Below are positions 10,301 to 22,300 of a stretch of 64,000 nucleotides of DNA, piece after piece; within the stretch, counting starts at the first letter, position 1; every line of letters starts with the position of its first letter. Source of the stretch: Tridacna crocea (lineage: Eukaryota > Mollusca > Bivalvia > Cardiida > Cardiidae). The position numbers and the translations under genes are program-made. The notes beneath the pieces are model-generated. The model had not been told where the DNA came from. It saw only the letters and a list, made by a program, of their open reading frames with translations, and searched no databases. Location of the stretch: positions 10,429,501 through 10,493,500 of the forward strand of contig OX031060.1 of the NCBI GenBank assembly GCA_943736015.1, in the 5' to 3' direction.

Positions 10301-13300
10301 TCAGAAGTGCTGTTACTTTCACTGTCAGAAAATATTGAAGAATAAGACAAAGAACATCTGTAAGAATGGTGTGTGAATATGGACCCAGATGATTTATATG
10401 ATGATAGTAATTCATTTATCTTCATTAAACAGTTCAGACCAGGAGAAACTAGATCTTGCGATGGACAAAGTCTTTGTGAATTTTGGACAGAAAATCCTGA
10501 AGATAGTTCCAGGTCGTGTGTCAACAGAAGTGGATGCCAGGTGCGTAAATTTGACTTTAGAGGGAGTAACTTTTGTAGCTCCGTACAGGACAATTTCCAA
10601 ATTTAGCAACCATAAGGAAAATCTCCTTTGAAAACACTGTGGGAAGAGAAGAAAATGTGGTAACCAGCATTTTCTCCTTTTCCCACAATGTTTCTCTGCA
10701 CTGTCAAAGGCAGATTTTAATGTTTAAGCTACCTTCAATTAGTCACCTGCAAATGCTTTCAATTTGGAAAAGTCTAAAATTTTGTTATCTGTTTCTTACC
10801 AGGAGTGTGGAAACCTACAGTACTTGCCCGACTTGGGAAAATTTGGCATTGAACATGTGACTCGCCCAAATTGAAAGCATTTGCAGACGAAATACATCAT
10901 GTCACCCAAAGCATACTATCTTTCTGTGAAGGGGTAGAAAATACTGTGGGAAATGAAGAAATGTTGGTCACTAGTACTTTCCTTTTTTTTTTGTTAGTGT
11001 GGCGAAGAACTAAAGGTGAATCAAACACAAAATTTTGACTGTCATAGGTAGAAAGCGTTACAGGAAGAGGAGAAACTGCAGAAAAATAAATGTTTCCTCC
11101 TTCACTTGTAATGTTCCACCCTAACGAAGAAAAATTCCACAGCTTGAGTGATTTTTGATGTCTGCAAATACTTCCATTGTGAGTTTAAAATTTTCTCAAC
11201 AAGTAACAAGTTAACAGCAGTTTGTTTACCTACTAGGTTGTCCTTTGACAAAGATGCGATGATAATGCGAGCCAAAAGATTTATAAAGATGTACGAGGAA
11301 ATTGGGATTGGAAAAGATCGAATCCTCATCAAGCTGTCATCAACTTGGGAGGGCATTGAGGCTGCAAAGTAGGTCTTTCTTAGTTCTGGTGCTTTAGAAG
11401 AAAATTCTTAACCCTTTACTCCATAGATACTCATTTGTATGCATTGCTTGCAGGAGATTTTGGAAAACATTGTGGCAAAAGGTGAAATTGCTCGTGACGA
11501 GCAATTTCACCTTTTTGTTACAATGTTTTCTATGCTATCAAAAGGTGTCATATAAACATAACAAACTGCTTCATCCTTGCTGTTATTAAGGGTCAATTAG
11601 AGATACCATAGAAATGCATTATGGGGTAAAGGGTTAAGTATTGTGAGGGCCCTGCTGCTGTGATTAGATTTTCTTTTCTTTTATTACATAAAACTGCCAA
11701 ACTAGTTCATTAAATTCATGACATATAAGCTTGGCTATTTTCAATGAAAAGGAGGTTTTGTCACAGTCCTGGCATGGTCTGTTTCGATGCCATCTGTGCT
11801 GTTGTGTGAAAAGTTTGATATCTCATAATATTCCTGTTCCACTGAAGGTGTATATTTCAAACATTGACAAGTTGTTTACAATCGAAAGGAGAACCTGAAA
11901 ACAAGAGCAGGTAACTATTGTCAAAATGTTTTTGACAAAGTTATGCCCTCTTTTTAGCTCACCTGAGCATGAAGTGCTGAAGGTGAGCTTTTGTGATCGC
12001 CCGATGTCCATCGTCCATATTTCTTTAAATATCTTCTCCTCCAAAACTGATGGGCCAATCTTGATAAAATTTGGCAAAAATGTTTCTTGGGTGAACCTCT
12101 ATCATCAAAGTTGTTCAAGAGATTGAAATCCACCCATAAGTCTTTTTGCCATAGCAACCAAAAGGAAAAAAATGGCAAAATCTTTGAAAATCTTTTTCTC
12201 TGAAACTAGAAGGCATACAGCTTTGAAATTAGGTATGTAGCATCTCCTAGTGGAGCTCTATCAAGTTTCTTCATATGATGCCCCTTGGGTCAAACTGGCC
12301 CAACCCTGGGGGTCACAAGTTCGAAACAGAAACAAAGAAGAAAAACTTTAAAATTCGTCTTCTGTGAAACTGGAAGGCACAGAGCCTTGGTATTTGGTTT
12401 GTAGGATCTCCTAGTGGACTTCTACCAAGTTTGTTCATATGATGCCCCTGCGGTCCAAACTGCCAACTGCCCCACAATGTTTTCTATCCTATGGATAACA
12501 ATTTCAATCATTTGAGCCACATTTAGAATGTTGTCTGCAAATGCTTTGAATTTTGCTGAGCTAAAACTTTGTCATTAGGTTATAGAGTTAAGTCTTTATC
12601 AAACAATCCCTGTTTTTTACAACCCTGAGATAGAAGGCTTTTGAAAACATCATGGGAAAAGGAGACAATGCTGGTTACCAGCATTGTCTCCTTTTCCCAC
12701 AATGTTTTCTGCCGAGCTGGAAATAAATCTAAATTCTTGAGTTGCGTTTATTTTGTAGCCTGCAAGTTCTTTCAACTTGGACCAGTCTTAAATTTTATCG
12801 TTTGGGAAAGGGTCAAGTCTCTACCAAATAACACAATTTTAGAAGTGTCCTTATTGAAAGCATTTACAAATGAAAATGTGATTATAGTTCAAATGAAGAA
12901 ATTTGAATTAGGAAATAATAGAAGACATTACGCGAAAAAGGAGAAAATGCTGATTGTCAGCTTTGTTTCCTTTTCCTGAAGTGATGTCAGAAGCCGTGTT
13001 TTTCAGTCATGATACCCCTGCATAACGAATGTTTTTATACCCCCTCAAAATGAATGTTTTCAGGGATATACTTGAATCAGCCTGTCTGTCCGTGTGTCCG
13101 TTCGCGTGTCCGTCTGTGTTCGAAATACTAGTAATTTTGTGTTGCAAACTCCTCCTACTATTTTCCTTTAATCATATTGAAACTTTGCACATATATTGAT
13201 CATATATTGAAGATTTGCAAGACACAATTTTCAACTGTCAACTCCTCCTGGTTGAGAAATTATCTCCCCTTGAACTTGTCACATTTTTTCTGTCAAAGTG

Positions 13301-16300
13301 CTGGTGGGGTTAAGTCACATTCAGTGATGGCTCAAGTTGGAATGTGGTATAGTTTCGTGATAGGTAAGAAAATTGTGCATGGAATTGCCAAAATACAATG
13401 TTAAGGGCAAAATATTGTGGCTTGCTTCAGGATCTACTAAAACAAGTTATCCGTAAAGGTTTAATCAGAGAATCTCAGTGTTTATATAACTGAGAGAAGA
13501 TTTCTGATTTCAATAGGCGGAAATGTTCAATAGGCGAAAACGTAGAAAACCTGTAAACTTCAAATGTTACCTGTATTCCATTAGGTTTATCAAACAAAAT
13601 GTATACAGCTTTGATACATCATATGAATTGAAGTAAAACACTGTTTTAACACCTTAGGTCATATCATTAGGGTCACTGCACCTACTCAGGTTTTTCTGTC
13701 ACTAGTACAGACACAACTTCCTTTCCAAGTGACTGATGATTTTTCTCACACACATCAGAGGTGAGAGGGGAAAAATCGCCAGAAAGAAAGTTTGCCTCAG
13801 CTGGGTATCGAACTCGAAATCACAAGGTCATGCGTCTGATACGCTAACCACTGAGCTATCCTGGTGGGCTTACAACCTTGAAGTTTCATGCTTGATACCT
13901 GAGTTGAGCACAAAAATAGTTTTATTAGCATTAACCAGAGAGATAAACAAGGACAAATAAAAACATGATTTGTTCATTTTCAGTCATTTTTCCAACATTA
14001 CCATTTTCCTAATCCATGAACCAAACAATTGAGTGTATTTTTTCTCTATATTCACATTACATGTATTTTCTACCTCTTTGTAGTCAAATTACCACAATAA
14101 ACCCTTTACCACATGATCCATACTTTTGACTACCCTGAGAAAGAAGCCTGTAGAAAACATTGTAGGAAAAGGAGAAAATGCTGGTAACCAGCATTTTCTC
14201 CTTTTTCCACAATGTTTTCTACTCTTCACAAAACAAATTTCAAATTTTCAGTCACTTTTCTGTTGTAGTCTGCAAATGCTGTCAATTTGGACCTGTCAAA
14301 AATTTTGTCCTTTGATAATTAGTTAAATCACATTAAATTTTATGACTTTTACTAGTATATATAGCAAATACATATATGTATAGTATATATAGTAAATAAA
14401 TGTACCTACAGTATATAAGGACATAAATCAAATATTGATATCTGATTAAAAAGTTAAAAATGCCAAATACCACAGAGATTTTCTATGACGGTGGAAGGGT
14501 TGCATGAATAAATAGATAATAGGTTTTATTTAGAAATTTATCCGCATTTTTGGTGAAGTATAAATGTAGTAACAGGATATTGGGGTATCGGACCTTGACT
14601 AACGGAAACTCTATACCTCTGCTATACCTCTGCAGTATTTTAGATCCTTTTCCTTACATTCCTGAGTTATAATAACCCTGAAGAAGATAGCCTTTTGAAA
14701 ACATTGTGGGAAAAGGAGAAAATGCTGGTCACCAGCATTTTCTCCTTTTTCCACAATGTTTTCTGTCCTTTTTGATACAATTTTCTACATGTGAGCCCAA
14801 TCAAAATTGTTGTCTGCAACTGCTTTCAATTTGGACCAGTCAAATACTTTGTCATTCTGTCTCTATCTCAACAGAATAATAGCCATGTCCAAATTCAAAG
14901 CAATTGCAGACGACAACTTAAATATGGCTCAAACAATGGGATTTGTCTTAGAATCAGTCGAAAACATTATAGAAAAAGGAGAAAATGCTGGTTGCCAGTG
15001 TTTCATTAATTTTGAAATGGGGCTTGAGATTTTCAGAACAGCCTGTTTGACCCTAGTCCCTGGTTTTTACGACCCTGAGATAGAAGCCTTTTGAAGACAT
15101 TGTGGGAAAAGGAGGAAATGCTGGTAACCAATAATTTTCTCCTTGTCCCACAATGTTTTTTACCCTGCTGGAAACAAAATTCAATTTTTGAGTTGCGTTT
15201 ATTTTGTAGTCAACAATTGCTTTCCATCTGGACCAGTCTCAGATTTTGTTGTTTGGTTAAAGGTTTAACCCTTTCCCAAACAATCCCTGGTTTTTACAGG
15301 TCAGGAATAGAACCCTTTTTAAAGGATTGTGGGAAAAGGAGAAAATGCAGGTAACCAGCATTTTCTCCTTTTCCAACAATGTTTTCTATCCTATCATATA
15401 GAAAAATCATCTTTTTAGCAACTGTTAATTTGTCATCTGCAAATTGCTTTCAATTTGGTCTGGTCCAAAATTTGCCATTTTGGGAAAGGGTTAAGTGCAA
15501 CAAACAATTATTATGCAGTTGTATTGAAATTATTTTTCTTTTGCTTCATACAACACTTAACTTTTCAAGACACCGAGGAAAGAGGATTTTGAAAACATCA
15601 TGGAAAAAGAAGAAATTGCTTGTCACCAACATTTTCTACTTTTCCACAATGTGTTTTGCCTTCCTTCAAAAATACACCAAGAATTTTGGTCTCTTTTTTT
15701 TTTTTATAATAATAATGTTTTCTACAACTTCCTTCAATATGAAAAGGTTGTCTGTTGAAGATTTGATAGTCTTTCATCCTTTACCACACAATCCCAAATT
15801 TTATCAACCCTGAGAAAAGCTTTTGAAAACAATGTAGGCAAAGGAGAAAATGCTGGTTACCAGCATTTTCTCCTTTTCCTACAATGTTTTCTACCCTGCT
15901 GGAAACAAATTTCAGTATTTGAGTAATGTTTGTTTGGCTGCTAATGCTTTCAATTCGGCTAAAATTATGCGATATGGTGAGGAGTTAATGGGTAGAGGAA
16001 ATGTAGTATATACCACAAGACTCCATATTTACATTTTGTGATAGATTTTTTGTATGATTATAATATTATATAGTTGTAACATTTCATTGTGTCTTTTCAA
16101 AAAGAAATGCATATCCCAGGCATTTCTTAGCCCCGTAATAATTATAGTAAGCACAAAGTAACAATGGTTTCCACTGTGGTTAACCTCTAAGTAAAAATTC
16201 TGGGCTGTAACAAACCTGATAAAGAGAATATTTTTAAACATTGTAGGGAAAAGAGAAAAAGCTGGTATATTATTTCTTCCCATTCACAGGAAAAATTAAA

Positions 16301-19300
16301 ACTTGATAAAGAGAACTTTTGAAGACAGTGTAAGAAAAGGGGAAAATCCTGTTAACCAACATTTTCCCACAATGTTTTTTTCCCAGTCACAGAAAAGAAT
16401 TTAACCATTCACCCCCATAAAATTTGTTTACTGAAAATATTTTCAGAATGGACAAACTAAAATTTTGAAATCTGATAAAGCATAATTCATTATAGTGAAC
16501 CCTTTATCAAACAACAAAATATCTGAAATGTCCAAATTGAAAATGTTGGCAGAGAACAAATTAAAGGTGTCTGGAATTATTAAACTAGTCCTTGATAGGT
16601 TAGAAATGATTATGATAATAGAGAAAAATGTTGTTTACCATCATTTTCTCCTTTTCCCACAATGTTTCCAAAAAGCCTTGTTCCTCACTTTTGTCAAAAG
16701 TTGTGATTGTGTGGAAAGGGCTTAAGTGTGATTCAAATAAGAGGAACATGTCTTTAACTACTTACCACATTATCCCGACTTTTAACGACCCTCAGAAACT
16801 GCTGGTAACCATCATTTTCTCCTTTTCCAACAATGTTTTCTAGCCTCCCAAAACCAATTTCAACTTTTGAGTCACTTTAACTTTGTTAACAAGTGCTTTG
16901 AGTATGGACCAGTCTATAATTTTGGAAAAAGTTAAACAGGTAGAAAACATTGAGGAAAACGGAGAAAATGCTGGTTACCAGCATTATCTCCTTTTCCCAC
17001 AATGTTTCAAAAGGCTTCTTCCTCTGGGTCTTCAAAACTTGTGATAGTGTGCCAAAGGGTTAAAATTCCTCTTTTCTGTTTCCACCAAATTTCAGAGTCC
17101 TGGAGAAGCAAGGAATTCACTGCAACATGACCCTGCTGTTCAACTTTCATCAGGTAAATGGGGCTTTGTTTCGCAAAAAAATTACGGTATCTATAGAGGG
17201 CCATTCTTTAGTTATTCCACTTGGTTCTTCTCCAGTGCTACATGGTTCTAATAGTGGGAATGCTTCGTTTTTATCGTTGATTTTCATGCAACAAATAACT
17301 ATGTTCTTGCAATAATATTTAACCCTTTCCTCAACGACAAATTTTAGACTCTTCCAAACTCAAAAAGTTTGCAGACGACAATTTCAAATTTGATAAAAAT
17401 GGCAGAAAGTTCTCCAAATGGGTAGAAAAGACTGTGGGAAAAGGAGACTGTGGGAAAAGGAGAAATTGCTTGTTACGAGCAATTTCTCCTTTTCCCATAG
17501 TGTTTTCAAAACAATTGTACTGCAGACACATAAAAACAAGGGCTTGTTTGGGAAAGGATTAAAGTAAATCAAGTTAGATTTCTTTACAAATCAATATAAT
17601 TTTATAGGAAGTGCCTGATGAATAAGAACAGGATTTGATTTGAATTACATGAGGACCCTACATATGTATCATAAACCATTATTATATTTATTGCAACATC
17701 CCCCGAAAGGTACCAAGGATAAAAACAAAGGAATACAGGTAAAAGGACCATTTTGTTATTTGGAGGCCTTTTGTCTTTATCTGACAAGGGAGACAATTTA
17801 ACTTACATGAATGCTCCCCCCCGTCCATTTTGCCCAAATTGGCTAACAAGACTTAGTGTCTGAGACTTCAGGTAGACACCCCTTCCCCACCCCACCCCTG
17901 CACTACTTGTGTATCATGGAATAGAATTCGTTTTTATATGACCGTCGAAGACGGGACATATTATGGGATCACCCGTGGCGGGCGTCCAGTTCTTTGTCCG
18001 GAGCATATCTCCAAAACTATACTAGCTAGGGTTATGAAATTTCATGGGTGGATAGATCTCACCGACGGGGAGTGCAGTGCACAGGAATCATAACTCTTGC
18101 TAGCTTAATTTTTTAGTTAGTGCCCTTTGTTGTTTTTCATACTTGAATTTTGTTCGGTGTATACCCCAGCTTTACAACTTGGGGTAAGACAGGCGTATCT
18201 TGGGACAATTTGCCGCTCTTGTTAGTTGATAAATAAGAATTTATACTGATACATAATAATTTTGCACATTTCTAACTGACCAGGAATTCATTTGATGACT
18301 ATATTGAAACTATTTGTTGATAATTTTGTTGGTTTCCTGAAAAGGAAGGTAATTATTATCTTCCTTTGTAGTGAGAGCATAGTGGTTTTAGAGTTGTACA
18401 TAATAATTTTAAAAAGGAAAAATAGGGAAAAAAAGTGGCTCCGTTTAAGTAGTACAATAATACTCATTTTTTAATGATTGCAATTTTTTTAGGATAATAT
18501 CATAGTGGTAATAGCTGTTTTCCATTAGGAGTCCCTGACCTTAAATTAACCCTTTCCCAAACGAGAAATTTTAGACTCTTCCAAACTGAAAGAGTTTGCA
18601 GACGACAATTTCAAATTTGATAAAAATGGCAGAAAGTTCTCCAAATGGGTAGAAGACACTGTTATGAGCAGTTTCTCCTTTTCCCACAATGTTTTCAAAA
18701 GACTTGTACTACAGACAAGTAAAAACAAGGGCTTGTTTGGGAAAGGGTTAAGTATACGTAGTGGTTTCACTAACATCATTTCCACACAAAACGACAAAAT
18801 TTTGGGTGCAATCAAATTAAAAGTGTTTGCAGACAGCATAGTACAGGAAGCTCAAGTAGTGAACTCTGTTTTAGTTAGGTTAGAAATCAATGAAGTGAAA
18901 GGAAAGAATGCATGTTTTTTCCTGAATCCACAATTTTTTCAATGACTAGACCTTGTATTCATTAAAATCATCTTTGCAATTGAAAAAGAAGTAAGACTTT
19001 CTTTAGGGGTAGGCTAATTTCTGTGTTAACCCATTACCACACAATCCCTACTTTTGACGCCCCTGAGAAAGAAGCCTTTAGAAAACATTGTGGGAAAAGG
19101 AGAAAATGCTGGTTACCAGCATTTTCTCCTTTTCCCACAATGTTTTCTACCTTTCACAAAACAAATTTCAAATTTTCGGTCACTTTTATTTTGTCGTCTG
19201 CAAATTCTTTCGATTTGGACAAACCTAAAATTTTGTCATTTGGTAATGAGTTGAAGTATATTGCCATACAGACATCTTATGATTTATGTCTCTGTCAATG

Positions 19301-22300
19301 CCACTGTTCTCTTTACCAGACAACAAAATTTTAACCTTTTCAAAATTGAAAGAATTTGCTGATGACAATTTCAGTACAACTTATACCGTGCAGTTTTTCT
19401 GTAATAGATTTACAAAACTTTGTGGGAAAAGGAGAAAATGCTGTTTACCAGCATTTTCTCCTTTTCCCACAATGTTTTCAAAAGCTGTCTTTTTCAGGTT
19501 TATTAAAAGGCAGGAATGTATGGTGAAGGATTAAGTGCATGATACATTTTTAATAGTCAATTGAGTGGTACAGGGCCATGCTGGCCCTCTTGTTTAGCAA
19601 GCATTGAAATTATTTTTGTGTTATTATTTGATTTTTTTGTTCATTTATTTAGGCTGTGGCATGTGCTGAAGCTGGGGTGACGTTGATTTCTCCGTTTGTT
19701 GGACGAATCTATGACTGGTTTGTAAAGAACACAGGCCAGAAAAGTTATGATTATCTAGACGATCCAGGTATGTTTACTCGCAGGCCCTTGAGGCTCCATT
19801 GGTCTATCAAAGAAAAATGAAATTACTAAATATAGTATTGTGGTGCATCCTCCCCCTATATCATTTATAAAAGTTCAGTAAAGTGTGCAGCAAAATCAGT
19901 AAATATTTGACCCTCTGACAAGAGATCATTTCCTCTCCAATTTCGTTACCAATGTGCTATTTCTAGTAAACATATCTGATAATCAAGCAATGAAAATTTC
20001 AATATTCAGTGATAGACCAATGGAGTTTTAGTGACCTGTGGTTAACTCTTCACCAAACGACAAAATTTTGCATTTGACCAAATTGGATGCATTTGCAGAC
20101 AACAACTTAAATATAGCCAAATATTTGTGTCTTTGATTGGGTAGAAAACATTGTTGGGAAAGGAGAAAATACTTGTTACATTTTCCACAATGTTACCATA
20201 CAATCCCTTCTCGTGACAACCTTAAGAAAGGAGCCTTTAGAAAACATTGTGGGAAAAGGAAAAAATGCTGGTAACCAGCATTTCTTCCTTTTTCCACAAT
20301 TTTTTCTACCCTTCACAAAACAAATTTCAAATTTTCAGTCTCTTTTGTTTTGTCTGCAAATGCTTTCGATTTGGACAAACCTAAAATTTTGGCGTTTGGT
20401 ATTGAGTTATTCATTGTCTGTATATGAAATCAAGGGTTTCTGTTTTGTAATGAGCTATCAAACAGTTATCAAATTTCATAGATAGACAAAATGGTTTCCA
20501 TGTTTAACTCTGTACCACTCAATCCCAACTTTTAACGACACTTGGAAAGAAATCCATTGAAAACATTGTGGGAAAAGGAGAAAATGCTGGTAACCAGCAT
20601 TTAACCAGCATTTTCTCCTTTTCCCACCATGTTTTTTTCTCTGCAGGAAACAAATTTCAAATTTTCAGTCACTTTTATTTTGTCGTCTGCAAATGCTTTC
20701 AATTTGGACCAGACCAAAATTTTGTCGTTTGGTAATGAGTTACTCTTACACAGGCTATGAAATTTCGGATACTTCCAAATTGAAAGCACTTGCAGACGAC
20801 AATGTAAATTGGGCTTGAATGATGGGCTTTGCCTTTGAAAGGGTAGAAAACATTTTGGGAAATGGAAGAAATGCTGGTCAGTAGCATTTTTTACTTTTCC
20901 CAAAATCTAGAAAGTATTCTATAGCCCTTTTTCTCAGGGTTTGCTTTAACTAGGACTACTTAGTGGTGCGAGAAAAGGACTTGAAAAATTTTGATGGTTA
21001 TTAAAAAAGGATAGTTAGCTGAAAGGTATAGACAGGCAACCTTTAACTTTACTGGCAGAAAGCCAGTGATCTTATATCACAGCCCGGTCCTTGTTTAGAC
21101 TGTGCCTGTGTGTGTGTGCAGGGTATGCATATGCACATTTGTGCATGTAAAAAATCTGATTCATAAATTGTCTATTCCTAAGTCTTACCTCTATAGCATG
21201 TGATCATGAGTTTTAAGTGACTGACAAAAAAGCTTTTTTAAAATACTGGAGAAGATGCTTGCAATCTATAGCATCAAAGTAACACAACTTCTGATTGGCT
21301 AAACCATTTGGTTCAGCCAATCAGAAGTTGTGTTACTTTCAGATGTAGACACCTTGAAGAATAAGAATGGTCTCAAGAAAGGTTGAATGTGAACCTTGGT
21401 TCCATTTTCAGGAGTGAAGAGTGTTACACGAATCTTCAATTACTACAAAAAGTTTGGCTACAAGACGGTCGTGATGGGGGCCTCGTTCAGAAATACGGAT
21501 CAGATTAAAGGATTAGTTGGCTGTGATCTTCTCACCATCTCGTAAGTTTATAAACCTTTTACTGAATGATCCTTGTATTAATGACCCTTTGGAAAAGAGT
21601 CTTTGAAAACAAAAAAGAAAATGCTGTTAGCATTTATCAATTTATCCTAGTTAAAATGACCCTTTGGAAACATTGTGGGAAAAGGGAAAAAGCTGGTAAC
21701 CGGCATTTATTCCTTTTTATGCTTCCTGAAGGGCAAGCTTATAATCGCCGCTTTGTTTGTCCTTCCGTATATCAGTCTATCTGTCTGTCCGTCCTTCCGT
21801 CCATCCTTCCATCCGTCTATTCGAAGCCATTTCTCCACAACCCCTAGACCAAATTGGATGATACTTCATATATGAACTCTTAAGGATATTGCGCCAATGT
21901 CATTTAATTGGTATTCCAATTTGCTTTTATGTCATGGAAAAAGGGGATTTCTGGTAAAATTCCAGTTTTTACTAATAAGTCCTTCAGTTTTCATCAAAAT
22001 TTCACTCCCACGCTTTTCTCCCGTGACCAAGCATTTACCCACAGCCTTCACTTTCCTGAAAAAAGACCTATTTTAGGAGCATAATTTTTCTACAACAGCT
22101 CTTTTTCCACATTGTTTTCTACTCTCTCATGGATAGTTCTTTCCATTTCAGCAGCATCAGATAAATTGTGAAAGGCATTTAAATATTGCTATGTCCAATA
22201 TTTCATTGTTAACCCATTACCACTACCTTTGACAACCCTCAAAAAGAAGCCTTTAGAAAACATTGTGGGAAAAGGAAAAAACCCAGCATTTTCTCCTATT

